DNA of 64,000 nt from Lacticaseibacillus pabuli (lineage in GTDB: Bacteria > Bacillota > Bacilli > Lactobacillales > Lactobacillaceae). The position numbers and the translations under genes are program-made. A model generated the notes under the pieces. It saw only the letters and a list, made by a program, of their open reading frames with translations. It had not been told where the DNA came from and did not search any database. The DNA lies in assembly GCF_028736235.1 (NCBI RefSeq), contig NZ_CP117884.1, positions 620,001-684,000 of the forward strand. Reading direction: 5' to 3'. Below, in pieces: positions 50,491-58,559 of the stretch (position 1 is the first letter of the stretch; each line of letters opens with the position of its first letter).

Positions 50491-50871
50491 ATGACAGATA
50501 CAGCACGCGAATACGCGCAGGAAAAGATTGCGAAGAAGGACTTTAGTTGCGCCAAGGAATACACACTCTCGATGTTTTCCGGTAAGTACAAGATTGTGAT
50601 TCTGTACCACCTTGGTCATAACGGTACGATGCGGTTTAGCCAAATTCAACGCCTGCTGGATCATGCCAGCCACAAGATGCTGACGCAGCAGCTCAAGGAA
50701 ATGGCCGACGACAATCTGGTTGACCGCCGCGAAGAGACCATCAACAATGGTAAGGCGGTTTATTACAGCCTAACTGACACGGGTGAGAGTCTGATTCCAA
50801 TTGTTGATGACATGTTTAGCTGGGGGAAGAACCGGCTGGCTAGCCTGGAGGTCAGCAGCGACTTTAATTAG
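50491..50871 (+). CDS. HxlR-family transcriptional regulator
   Basis: A 126-residue winged-helix regulator of the HxlR (YtcD) type. ATG 50491 follows AGGAGG. The family's cysteine near the N-terminus is present ('FSCAKEYTLSMFSGKYKIVI'), with 'MRFSQIQRLLDHASHKMLTQ' as recognition region and 'YSLTDTGESLIP' as wing. HxlR proteins often sense electrophiles or redox state through that cysteine. It has no obvious partner; a strong terminator follows. Confidence 0.85.
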   Translation: MTDTAREYAQEKIAKKDFSCAKEYTLSMFSGKYKIVILYHLGHNGTMRFSQIQRLLDHASHKMLTQQLKEMADDNLVDRREETINNGKAVYYSLTDTGESLIPIVDDMFSWGKNRLASLEVSSDFN

Positions 50872-50914
50872 TTGTTCGGAATGTGATGAACGCTCCACAG
50901 CACAATGTTTAGAC

Positions 50915-50959
50915 AACAAGCGTCATGCCTTATTCGAGAAGGCAGGACGCTTGTTTTTT
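50915..50959. terminator. Terminator between the HxlR gene and the convergent unknown operon
   Basis: AACAAGCGTC and TGCCTT pair with AAGGCA and GACGCTTGTT around ATTCGAG, with seven T on the plus side. Confidence 0.85.
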
Positions 50960-51013
50960 GGTGTAGTGATATGTCGAGGGACCGACTTCCGTGCTTGCTC
51001 AGGATTGTCAATT

Positions 51014-51625
51014 CTACTCCATGTGACGCTGCTTAAACCATTTTTCGAGGGCTGGGTCATTGGCACCAAGAGTTGGGTTTCGTTGTGCATAAATGATTCC
51101 CTCAGTCGCTGCGATGACAGGCTGGTGTTGGGCTGTCTTACCCAGATACTTACCGTGAATGATATAAGTATAACCCGCGTAAATATTGAGCGTGGGACTA
51201 GCGGCAGGATCCAGCGTGACGAGTACCTTCCCGCCGAGGTCACCAGAGGTAAAAAGCACCACCGCTGGCAGGTGCAAACCATTGACCACCGCCAATGCAG
51301 AACCGGTTGTCGTGCCAGTCATAGCGATGGCTTGTCCCACTGGCTCTTTGTTTGAAATGAGCTCACTGTGACTGGCGTGGTGATAAGTTTTGTGGTCAAT
51401 GGTCAAATTATGGCTGAATGTAGGTGGCTGTTGATTAGGCGAGGTCGGTTTGATCCGCTGAATCATGATGACCGAACACATCGCAGACAGAACGAACAGT
51501 GCCGCAAATTTAAGCTTGTGCTTCGAGATGGTTAGTATTAATAATACGATTACCATTTCAATCCAAAGACCAGCGAAAATGAAGATTCCGCCTGCGAATA
51601 GGCTGGGTAGTATGCTGGTATGCAT
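51014..51625 (-). CDS. Membrane-anchored protein of unknown function
   Basis: A 203-residue protein. ATG 51625 follows AGGAGG by nine bases; only one base separates it from the stop of the upstream gene, so the two are translationally coupled. Two membrane helices (about 8-30 and 38-54) are followed by a linker rich in Pro, Ser and His and a soluble domain (about 90-200) outside or inside the membrane. 'IYAGYTYIIHGKYLGKTAQH' has the look of a beta-barrel (OB-like) strand pattern, which is a weak guess. No family recognised. Confidence 0.6.
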   Translation of the reverse strand: MHTSILPSLFAGGIFIFAGLWIEMVIVLLILTISKHKLKFAALFVLSAMCSVIMIQRIKPTSPNQQPPTFSHNLTIDHKTYHHASHSELISNKEPVGQAIAMTGTTTGSALAVVNGLHLPAVVLFTSGDLGGKVLVTLDPAASPTLNIYAGYTYIIHGKYLGKTAQHQPVIAATEGIIYAQRNPTLGANDPALEKWFKQRHME

Positions 51626-51626
51626 G

Positions 51627-52004
51627 TTAGCGCACCTCCTGACTTGGAGTCGTCGATACATAGTGAGCTGGGAGACCCTGTCGTGCAACAAAACGAATCC
51701 GCTTTGGCAATTCGGAACAGGTTGCATACGTTTCTAACCAGCCGCGAACATCTTGAATCCGGGTGCGGTTGTAAAAGACCACTGTGCCTGGGATTGTGGC
51801 GGTTGAATTGGCGCGTAGATTGGCATTGACGAGTTGTTTGATTGTGTGCCGCTGCTTCTTAGTTCCGTGTTGAAGCGCGAGCAAACATTCATCAAGACTG
51901 ATGCGACTGGTTTTTCCCTCGTCTTCAATAAGTTCAATCCAAGCTGTAATTGCCTGGTGTCCGGTTGGGACCGTCACCAGTTCGTTGTTAAGTAGTTGTA
52001 GCAT
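51627..52004 (-). CDS. Hypothetical protein, first gene of the coupled pair
   Basis: A 125-residue soluble protein. ATG 52004 has GAGGAG eight bases upstream; GTG 52013 would overlap that site. It is mixed alpha/beta with the segment 'ISLDECLLALQHGTKKQRHT' and a C-terminal half rich in Arg. No domain recognised. It lies behind a leader with a terminator-like hairpin (52032-52061), so its expression, and that of the membrane protein after it, is probably attenuated. Confidence 0.6.
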   Translation of the reverse strand: MLQLLNNELVTVPTGHQAITAWIELIEDEGKTSRISLDECLLALQHGTKKQRHTIKQLVNANLRANSTATIPGTVVFYNRTRIQDVRGWLETYATCSELPKRIRFVARQGLPAHYVSTTPSQEVR

Positions 52005-52031
52005 CGTAAACACTCCTCTGTTTTATTGTAT

Positions 52032-52061
52032 GAAAAAAGTCGTACATTCACATGCACGACT
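52032..52061 (-). terminator. Leader attenuator of the unknown two-gene operon
   Basis: On the minus strand AGTCGTGCA pairs with TGTACGACT (one G-U), then six T, 28 bases before the first start codon. Upstream GATGCAC (near 52081-52088) can pair with GTGCAT of the stem, giving an alternative fold. Confidence 0.6.
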
Positions 52062-52091
52062 AAACAGAGACTGTTTATTCTGTGCATCCGT

Positions 52092-52136
52092 CTACGGTGG
52101 GGCACGTTGCCTTTCGGTACGTTGCCGGTTGGTCAT
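52092..52136 (-). CDS. Possible arginine-rich leader peptide
   Basis: A 14-codon frame, MTNRQRTERQRAPP, precedes the attenuator by about 30 bases. Four of 14 residues are Arg. The ribosome binding site is weak, so translation is uncertain; it would fit ribosome-mediated attenuation. Confidence 0.3.
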   Translation of the reverse strand: MTNRQRTERQRAPP

Positions 52137-52309
52137 AGTGCGTAGCCACTACCAACACTCTTGATACATATACGATTTATTTCACAAACAGAAGGATACA
52201 GGAGCTTTTTGGCGCTGTCAACAACAAATACAGATGTTGCTGATAATTTGCGTCTGGCTTGGTCCGCCGAAACTGAACGGTTAGATTATAATTCAACAAT
52301 CAGCACATT

Positions 52310-53287
52310 TTACCAAGCATAAGCTTCCGGAGCCGAGCCACCAGGGCCAGGGAAAATCTCGTCCAGGCGCTTCATCGTAGCATCATCCAGCGAGATATCA
52401 ACGGCACGGACGGCGTCTTCGAGCTGCGCAACGGTGCGTGGGCCAATGATTGGCGCTGTGATAGCTGGGTTGTGTAGCAGCCAAGCCAAGGCAACGTTGG
52501 ATTCGGTTTCGCCCAGTTCCTTGCAGAGTGCCTCGTAGTCGCGAATCTGCTGACGCTGTGCTTCGGTTAAGCTCTTCGCCCGTTCAGCACGCCGGCCACT
52601 TGTAGCATCCAGCGCATTTGGCGCGAGCAGACCACCGTTCAGTGGGCTCCAGACAATCACGCCCATGCCGAGGTCGCGGGCTGTTGGCAGAAGTTCCAAT
52701 TCAGGCAGGCGTTCGAGCAAGTTGTATAGGTGCTGCTCGGTGACGAGACCGGTGAAGTGGCGGTTCTTCGCTGCCGCATCCGCAAAGGCGAGGTGGCGGG
52801 CACCAAAGTTGCTGGACCCTGCGTAGTAGACCTTGCCCTGGTTCATGACGGTCTGGTAGGCGTCAAACATTTCGTCCCAGTTGATATTGTGATCAATGTG
52901 GTGCATCTGGTAGAGCTCCACGTGGTCCGTCTGCAGGCGCTTCAAGGAAGCATCGAGTGACCGGTACAGTTTGTACGCGGAGACACCGGGCTTATCGTTC
53001 GGGCCATCCACCTCGTTGTGCATGTGCTGGTAGAACTTGGTGGCGAGAACAACGCGCTCGCGGCGGTTGCCACCCTGTGCAAACCAGCGTCCAATAATTT
53101 CTTCCGTGCGGCCAGGGTTGTCGTGACCATAAACGTTAGCCGTGTCGAAAAAGTTGATGCCCAAGTCGAGGGCACGGTCCATGATTTTGTCAGCTGTAGC
53201 CTCGTCGGTTCGGGTACCAAAGTTCATGGTGCCAAGAACGAGCCGGCTGACCTGCATGCCTGTTTTACCAAGTGATGTATATTTCAT
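52310..53287 (-). CDS. Aldo/keto reductase
   Basis: A 325-residue NADPH-dependent oxidoreductase of the AKR superfamily (YghZ/AKR11-like). ATG 53287 follows AAGGAGG. The catalytic tetrad can be placed: Asp and Tyr in 'LGINFFDTANVYGHDNPGRT' (about 48-67), Lys in 'RVVLATKFYQHM' (about 85), His in 'HVELYQMHHIDHN' (about 128). C-terminal cofactor-binding segment 'PAITAPIIGPRTVAQLEDAV' is complete. Substrate unknown; many reduce reactive aldehydes. It stands alone on the minus strand. Confidence 0.9.
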   Translation of the reverse strand: MKYTSLGKTGMQVSRLVLGTMNFGTRTDEATADKIMDRALDLGINFFDTANVYGHDNPGRTEEIIGRWFAQGGNRRERVVLATKFYQHMHNEVDGPNDKPGVSAYKLYRSLDASLKRLQTDHVELYQMHHIDHNINWDEMFDAYQTVMNQGKVYYAGSSNFGARHLAFADAAAKNRHFTGLVTEQHLYNLLERLPELELLPTARDLGMGVIVWSPLNGGLLAPNALDATSGRRAERAKSLTEAQRQQIRDYEALCKELGETESNVALAWLLHNPAITAPIIGPRTVAQLEDAVRAVDISLDDATMKRLDEIFPGPGGSAPEAYAW

Positions 53288-53467
53288 CGTTGCAGACCTC
53301 CTTATGGTGAGTACGCCTTAATCATAGGTCGAATTGATTGCCAGGACAAACTATTTTAAAGCGCTGTCATAAGAGAACTGACATTGCCGAGTCCCGTTGT
53401 TCTTTAGCAAGGTAGTTTTTTTATAATGTGCACAATGTTTGCTAGGCGACTCTAACCGCCCGACCAC

Positions 53468-53497
53468 AAAAAGGCGCCTGGATTTTCCAGATGTCCT
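53468..53497 (-). terminator. Probable terminator of the exporter gene
   Basis: On the minus strand GGACATCTGGA-AAA-TCCAGGCGCC then TTTTTG; the stem is imperfect. Confidence 0.5.
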
Positions 53498-53504
53498 CTC
53501 GGTG

Positions 53505-54929
53505 TTAATCTTGTTCCTTTGGTTTCGTCAGGGTGAGCACCATTAGCCAGCTGGCCACTAAGATACACAGCGGCACGATGAAGGTGTGCCCGTAAGCCAG
53601 GATCACATGGCTCTTCATCATCGCCATACTCGTGGCGTGCAGACTCATCGCGTGCTTGATGTTTTTGGTCAAGACATTCGTCAGTAGCACGACAGCCAGC
53701 GAATTGACGATTTGCTGCGTCGAATTAATCATCGGGGTGATGCGGGTTACCACGTTTTTAGGGGCAACGCTCAGGTTGTAGGTGCTAATCTGCATGGTTG
53801 TCATCCCTTGGCCGAGACCAACCGCGATAATCATGAAAATTAACTGTAGTGAAGTCGTACTGCTGGTGAGCTGGGTCAACGCCATGACACCGCCGGCCAT
53901 GACAGCGATACCGGGTAATGCGACGGCGCGAATTCCCCAGCGGTCAAACAATTGGCCGCCGATGATCATGCCAACGAATGAAGCTAAGGCTTGGGGAATA
54001 ATCATTTCGCCGGCATGCAGTGCGGTGAAGCCCTTCGCGGTTTGTAGGAACAGTGGTACCAGTAGGGTAACGCCAAAGAAGACAATTTGGTTAAGCCAAC
54101 TGACACTGATGCCGCGGGTGAATTGCCCAGACTTGAACGCTTGAACGGCCATTAGCGGTTTAGGTTGGTGCAATTCGTTAAAGTAAAACAGCCCGACCAA
54201 GACGATTCCCAAGAGGAACAGGCCGCTGGTTAGCGGATCGGAAAGGCCATGATTGCTGAGACGGTGAATCGCGTAAAGCAAGCTTAGAAAACCGGATGGG
54301 CCAAGCAACATGCCACGCCAGTCGAAGGGGTCTTTGATGTTTGTTTTGTTTAGCGGAATAAATATCTCAATCAGGATTAGTGACAGGATGCCGATGGGGA
54401 TGTTGATAAAGAAGATGGCATGCCAGGTTGCAACCTTGAGCAGCCAGCCGCAAAGCAATGGCCCGACGATTGGTGCCACCACCATAGGGAGTCCAAGCAA
54501 TCCCATCAGAGCACCACGTTTATCAGTTGGTACAACTTGCCACGATAAGGCCATGCCAACGGGACCCACAATACCGCCTGCTAGACCCTGTAATGCACGA
54601 AATGTAATCATCATGCTGATTGAGGTCGACAGGGTGCACATGAAGGAGAAAATCGTGAAGAGTACGATTGCCCCCGCAAATGCGCGTTTGGCGGTGAGGC
54701 GATCCGATAACCAGCCCGAGAGTGGCGTCACAGCAGCAAGTGCAAAGGTGTAGGCGGTGATACACCATTGGGCGGTGGCCAGATTCGTGTTGAAGTGATG
54801 CTGCAAGGTTGGCAGTGCTATGTTCATGATGGTGGTGTCCATCATGACAAGAAGCATCCCGGCGGCGATAGTGAGCACCATGGGGATGACTTTTTTCAAT
54901 GAAAATGGTTCTGATTTTGTTGTATCCAT
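53505..54929 (-). CDS. DHA2-family multidrug MFS exporter
   Basis: A 474-residue major facilitator with about 14 membrane helices. ATG 54929 follows AAAGGATA. Motif A is 'LSGWLSDRLTAKRAFAGAI' (about 76-94) and motif C-like 'GLAGGIVGPVGMALSW' (about 115-130), as in EmrB/QacA drug-proton antiporters. It is preceded by two operator-like repeats and a TetR gene on the same strand, the usual set-up for an exporter induced by its own substrate. Confidence 0.88.
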   Translation of the reverse strand: MDTTKSEPFSLKKVIPMVLTIAAGMLLVMMDTTIMNIALPTLQHHFNTNLATAQWCITAYTFALAAVTPLSGWLSDRLTAKRAFAGAIVLFTIFSFMCTLSTSISMMITFRALQGLAGGIVGPVGMALSWQVVPTDKRGALMGLLGLPMVVAPIVGPLLCGWLLKVATWHAIFFINIPIGILSLILIEIFIPLNKTNIKDPFDWRGMLLGPSGFLSLLYAIHRLSNHGLSDPLTSGLFLLGIVLVGLFYFNELHQPKPLMAVQAFKSGQFTRGISVSWLNQIVFFGVTLLVPLFLQTAKGFTALHAGEMIIPQALASFVGMIIGGQLFDRWGIRAVALPGIAVMAGGVMALTQLTSSTTSLQLIFMIIAVGLGQGMTTMQISTYNLSVAPKNVVTRITPMINSTQQIVNSLAVVLLTNVLTKNIKHAMSLHATSMAMMKSHVILAYGHTFIVPLCILVASWLMVLTLTKPKEQD

Positions 54930-54950
54930 AGTTTTAAGTAATATCCTTTC

Positions 54951-55005
54951 TCTAACACTGTTCTAGAACGTCAATTACTCTAACACCGTTCGAGCAGGAT
55001 GTAAA
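54951..55005 (-). promoter_or_regulatory. Promoter and twin operators of the MFS exporter
   Basis: On the minus strand TTTACA (55000-55005), 17 bases, TAGAGT (54977-54982). Two related sites, CTCTAACACTGTTCTAGAAC (54950-54969) and CTCTAACACCGTTCGAGCAG (54979-54998), start 29 bases apart; the first contains the palindrome GTTCTAGAAC. They cover the promoter and are good candidates for binding by the adjacent TetR. Confidence 0.7.
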
Positions 55006-55032
55006 CAAAAATCACGACGGAAATTGTCGTGA

Positions 55033-55653
55033 TTAATCGGTGTGCTGCTTTTCGTTGATGCCTGCAATGATGGTCGAGAGGCCCCACGTCAACATCGACG
55101 TGGTCCCCGTGGTGTGGAAAAGTCCCTCGCCATAAATACGCTGCAGGGTTGGAAATTCGATTTCTTTATGGTGTGGGGTACTGTTGTCTTGCGTTTGCTG
55201 CTGAATGAGGAAGTCACGTTCAAACGTAAGCACGTAATCGAGGTAAATCGAAACGGCGTAGAACTTTTCCTCATCCGTGAGTGCGAGTGGGTCCACGATT
55301 TCGAGGAGTTTATCAATCAGCTGCAGGTGACCGTGCGCACGTGGCGGCAAGGACATCATGAGTTCCGCGGAATAGGGCCGTTCGCGTAGGGCACGTGATA
55401 GCACGAGTCCACTTTGGAGCAGGCGATCCTGCCAATCACCCTGAGTGGGGAATTTAACGACAGCTTCTTCAGTGACTTCGTTGATGAGCGATGTCAGGAC
55501 GGCCGCTTTGTTTGGAAAATGCCAGTACAACGTTGATGCCTTGATGCCGATTTTGTCAGCAAGTTTGCGCATGGATAGTCCGGCCGTGCCAGACTCGGCG
55601 AGAATTGACCAGGCCGCGGTTGTGATGGCTTCCTTAGTCGTTGGGCTTGGGAT
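55033..55653 (-). CDS. TetR-family regulator of the exporter; start codon appears mutated
   Basis: TetR-type repressor with the C-terminal domain of the tetracycline-repressor class. The HTH is complete only if translation starts before ATG 55572: in-frame codons upstream encode 'PSPTTKEAITTAAWSILAES' and 'GTAGLSMRKLADKIGIKAST'. The expected start position (55653-55651) reads ATC and sits five to six bases after a near-perfect ribosome binding site (AGAAGGTGAT). No ATG, GTG or TTG lies in frame there. Either a rare AUC start is used, or the start codon was lost and only a version from 55572 without the first HTH helix is made, which would leave the exporter unrepressed. Confidence 0.75.
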   Translation of the reverse strand: MPSPTTKEAITTAAWSILAESGTAGLSMRKLADKIGIKASTLYWHFPNKAAVLTSLINEVTEEAVVKFPTQGDWQDRLLQSGLVLSRALRERPYSAELMMSLPPRAHGHLQLIDKLLEIVDPLALTDEEKFYAVSIYLDYVLTFERDFLIQQQTQDNSTPHHKEIEFPTLQRIYGEGLFHTTGTTSMLTWGLSTIIAGINEKQHTD

Positions 55654-55897
55654 AGGATCACCTTCTTTCAGATTTTGATTAGTCAGCTAATCTTAACATT
55701 GCGAGTGGTTAAGTCGCAATTTGGTTTTTGCTGTGACCGACAATGGATTTGGCTTCGTCGGGCCCGACACATTAAAATAATGGTGTTATTTATTGACGAG
55801 AGCGTGTATACTTTAGCTAAGATGTAAGCGGTCGCATGGGCGTGAGCGTTTTGTGGTTGCTTATCCTTACACTTTTACGAGGAAAGAGGTCCTTAAC

Positions 55898-56920
55898 ATG
55901 ACGAAAAACATTGGCTTTTTGAGCTTTGGTTTTTGGCAACCGAACAACTCGATGGTTAAGACCGCGCAACAGAGTTATGACGAAACGGTGCAGTTGGCCG
56001 TGGAAGCCGAAAAGCTCGGCGTGGATGGTGCTTGGTTCCGTGTGCACCACTTTGCCGATCAGCTGAGCACGCCTTACCCATTAATGGCGGCGGTGGCTGC
56101 CAAGACGTCGAAGATTGAAATCGGCACTGGGCTGGTGGACATGCGTTATGAAAACCCATTTAGCATGGCTGAGACCGCGATGGAAACGGATGTGCTGTCT
56201 AAGAATCGGGTCCAGCTTGGCGTGGGCCGTGGTTCACCTGAGCAGGTTAAGGATGGCTGGCAGTACTGGGGCTACGACTATACCGAAGAGGAAATGAAGC
56301 AGGTTGCCCGCAACCGTGCTTTGAAGTTCATGGACTTGCTGAAGGGGGAGCGTTTTGCTGAGCCTAATGCGCAGCCAATGTTCCCACAAGGTCCTGGTCT
56401 CCGGCGCTTAGAGCCATACTCACCGACTCTGCAACAGCGGATCTGGTGGGGGTCTGGCAGCCAGGCCACAGCGGTTTGGGCAGCGGAACAGGGGATGAAC
56501 CTGATGTCCTCGACGCTGGTTAACTTTGAATCCAACGAGCCATTTGATGTGCAACAGGCCAACCAGCTCCGTGCTTACAAGGAAGCCTGGGCAAAGTCTG
56601 GGCACGACTTCAAGCCACGGACGCTGGTTACTCGTTCCATCATGCCAATTGTGAATGACTTGGACCGGCAATTCTTCGCTGAAGGTCAGCAGACGCAGGA
56701 CGAAGTGGGGTACCTGGCTTACCACCAGAACCCAACCATTTTCGGCAAGATGTTTGTTGGCGAGCCTGACAAGCTGGTCAAGGAACTGGCTGATGATCAG
56801 GCCATTCAAGAGGCAGACACGGTCCTGCTGACGGTGCCTTCGACTCTGGGACTGGATTACAACGTGCATCTGTTGGATGTCGTGATGAAGGACATTGCGC
56901 CGGAACTGGGCTGGCGCTGA
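55898..56920 (+). CDS. Luciferase-like flavin monooxygenase
   Basis: A 340-residue LLM-class TIM-barrel protein that should use reduced FMN. ATG 55898 follows GGAAAGAGG; the homologous start 'KNIGFLSFGFWQPNN' fits it. 'GVDGAWFRVHHFADQ' (about 53-67), 'IEIGTGLVDMRYENPF' and 'VQLGVGRGSPEQVKDG' are family hallmarks around the flavin site. The substrate is unknown; relatives oxidise small aldehydes or xenobiotics. The gene diverges from the TetR/exporter pair and ends with its own terminator. Confidence 0.85.
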   Translation: MTKNIGFLSFGFWQPNNSMVKTAQQSYDETVQLAVEAEKLGVDGAWFRVHHFADQLSTPYPLMAAVAAKTSKIEIGTGLVDMRYENPFSMAETAMETDVLSKNRVQLGVGRGSPEQVKDGWQYWGYDYTEEEMKQVARNRALKFMDLLKGERFAEPNAQPMFPQGPGLRRLEPYSPTLQQRIWWGSGSQATAVWAAEQGMNLMSSTLVNFESNEPFDVQQANQLRAYKEAWAKSGHDFKPRTLVTRSIMPIVNDLDRQFFAEGQQTQDEVGYLAYHQNPTIFGKMFVGEPDKLVKELADDQAIQEADTVLLTVPSTLGLDYNVHLLDVVMKDIAPELGWR

Positions 56921-56958
56921 TTAGCTCGTGTTAATTTAACTAATCCTCTGTCCAATGG

Positions 56959-56989
56959 AAGCCCGTGGTCGGTGACTGCGGGCTTTTTC
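56959..56989 (+). terminator. Terminator of the luciferase-like gene
   Basis: AAGCCCG pairs with CGGGCTT (extended by TGG/ACT bases) around a GTCGGTGA-type loop, then five T. Confidence 0.75.
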
Positions 56990-57052
56990 TTGTGAGCGGT
57001 AGTGGCCAATCTTCTAGACTGTTTCAATGAATTTACCACGCAAAAGAGCTTG

Positions 57053-57082
57053 TTGACATGTGCGCACGCATGCACATATAAT
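57053..57082 (+). promoter_or_regulatory. Consensus promoter with palindromic operator before the ArsR gene
   Basis: TTGACA (57053-57058), 18-base spacer, TATAAT (57077-57082). The spacer contains the inverted repeat ATGTGC-N8-GCACAT, a typical ArsR/SmtB operator, so the gene is probably autoregulated. Confidence 0.8.
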
Positions 57083-57098
57083 GACTGTGGTGATGAAT

Positions 57099-57431
57099 AT
57101 GAAGAGAGAATATAGTGCAGAAGAATGTCAGCGCCTCATCGACGAAAAGCTTGATTTACCATTTTTCCGGGCAATCGTTGATCCCGTGCGCAGTAGTCTC
57201 GTATTGTTCCTGGCGACACATGGCGAGATGACCATCGGCGAGATTGCGGAACAGTTTCCGCAGAATCGCTCGGTTATTTCTCGGCACCTTGATTTGCTTA
57301 ACCGCTATGGCGTCGTGATTCGGCGCAAGCAGGGACGTGAGGTGTACTACCGCGCGGATCCGAAGGTGGTTGCGAATAAGTTACAGGAGGCAGCTACAAA
57401 CATGACCGGATTGATGAGCTTGTCAGATTAA
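57099..57431 (+). CDS. ArsR-family transcriptional regulator
   Basis: A 110-residue winged-helix repressor. Start ATG 57099 is preferred: the transcript should begin near 57089 and GGTGAT at 57089-57094 is the only ribosome binding site; ATG 57093 is possible. Recognition region 'MTIGEIAEQFPQNRSVISRH' and 'LDLLNRYGVVIRRKQGREVYY' wing are clear. No CxC or other metal-binding cysteine is present, so it is unlikely to be a classic arsenic or zinc sensor. Its downstream target is missing; directly after it lies only a surface protein remnant. Confidence 0.85.
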   Translation: MKREYSAEECQRLIDEKLDLPFFRAIVDPVRSSLVLFLATHGEMTIGEIAEQFPQNRSVISRHLDLLNRYGVVIRRKQGREVYYRADPKVVANKLQEAATNMTGLMSLSD

Positions 57432-57463
57432 GTGGGCACGTTCTTTGATAGCGGCATATCTAG

Positions 57464-57604
57464 TTATCTGCAGCAGGTACTAAGCAGCATGGCAAGGAGC
57501 TGCCCCAGACAGGTGATCAGCATTCTGCCGGTCTGGTTGCACTCGGACTTGCACTCAGCGGGAGCTTGATGGCTCTGGCTGGCAAGCGTCGTAAGGAAGA
57601 CTAA
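57464..57604 (+). pseudogene. C-terminal remnant of an LPxTG surface protein
   Basis: An open stretch of 46 codons without start, beginning after a TAG at 57461, encodes a complete sorting signal: 'GKELPQTGDQHSAGLVALGL', membrane helix to 'SLMALAGKRRKED', stop at 57602-57604, followed by a terminator. Nothing of the body of the protein remains upstream. It is the scar of a deleted sortase-anchored gene. Confidence 0.85.
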
Positions 57605-57613
57605 GCAAACGAA

Positions 57614-57651
57614 AGGCGAGGGACCAACTCAATTGAGCTGGTGCCTCGCCT
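57614..57651 (+). terminator. Terminator of the lost surface protein gene
   Basis: AGGCGAGGGACCAACTC pairs with GAGCTGGTGCCTCGCCT (two mismatches) around AATT. Confidence 0.75.
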
Positions 57652-57800
57652 ATTTGTATGTCTTTGTCAGAGGGTATTGATGGGAATCGGATGTGAGAGA
57701 TAGTCGTCCTCGCCAGCTGCAGGATAATGGGACATTCTCCGATGTTGACGGCACTGTGCCTTGGTAGGATGATGCACAGTAAATGAGTCTAAGCAGTAGC

Positions 57801-57840
57801 AAAAATGACGTTACCGGTCACTGCCGGTAACGCCATTTTT
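57801..57840. terminator. Bidirectional hairpin downstream of the TetR gene
   Basis: AAAATG-A-CGTTACCGG pairs with CCGGTAACG-C-CATTTT around TCACTG; A and T runs on both sides. It serves the minus-strand TetR gene ending at 57870. Between 57652 and 57800 no gene is seen. Confidence 0.8.
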
Positions 57841-57869
57841 CACTATGAAACTTTGGGTGGTCGGTGCGG

Positions 57870-58448
57870 TTACTTTGTCGCCTGCTGGTCTAATGATTTA
57901 AACAGGTCGAGATGCTGGCGGATTATTTTTTCAAAACTATCGTCAGCAGGCATGGTGCCACCCGCAAACCAACCAGCACTCACGTTGATGATGTCGCCCA
58001 CAGTCATGTCGCGAAGGTCACGACTGACCAAGGTGCGGATGTCTTTGTCCTGGAAGACGCCATCGACTAATTGATGGAGCAGTTCACGAACCTGATCGAA
58101 TGCCGCCACAACGTCGGGGTTGTCTTGCGTTCGATCCTGGGTTAACACGAAGCGGGCCAGTCGGTCATGGCGTAGTGCTAGCTGGCGAAATGCGAGGGTG
58201 AACGAAATGATGGCCGCCATTCCCGATTGACCAAACGTTTCGTTTTGCACTTGTTGCCGCGCGGTTTGGACTGCCCACGTTACGACGGCATACTGCAGGG
58301 CCTGGACGTTTGGAAAGTAGGTGTAAATGGCCTGGGACCGACTGCCGAGTGACTTGGCCAGTGTGGAAAAGGTCAGGGTGGTTCCCGCTTCAATCTGCGC
58401 GACCGCACCAGCGATGATTTTTTCTGTAGTGAGTACTTGTTTTGGCAT
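57870..58448 (-). CDS. TetR-family transcriptional regulator
   Basis: A 192-residue repressor; ATG 58448 follows CTGGAGA. HTH is 'TLTFSTLAKSLGSRSQAIYT' with 'YFPNVQALQYAVVTWAVQ' completing helix 4, and the C-terminal part resembles the WHG (TetR_C_13-like) domain. It diverges from the TSUP permease; the shared 110-base region has TTGATA and TATAAT on the plus strand and the inverted repeat TTTACA...TGTAAA (58480-58514), a possible operator. It most likely controls the permease. Confidence 0.8.
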   Translation of the reverse strand: MPKQVLTTEKIIAGAVAQIEAGTTLTFSTLAKSLGSRSQAIYTYFPNVQALQYAVVTWAVQTARQQVQNETFGQSGMAAIISFTLAFRQLALRHDRLARFVLTQDRTQDNPDVVAAFDQVRELLHQLVDGVFQDKDIRTLVSRDLRDMTVGDIINVSAGWFAGGTMPADDSFEKIIRQHLDLFKSLDQQATK

Positions 58449-58559
58449 AGTTATCTCCAGCAAAAATTGATTTGATATTTACAATATGTAGTTTATAATT
58501 ACACGCTGTAAATGTCGAGGAACTCAGCGTTTCTATTTTTTAAAAAAGAGGTTTTCGCT

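Noticed and set aside
54310..54753. 147-codon frame antisense to the MFS exporter
   Set aside because: Antisense to membrane helices; Met/Pro/Arg-rich, no ribosome binding site.
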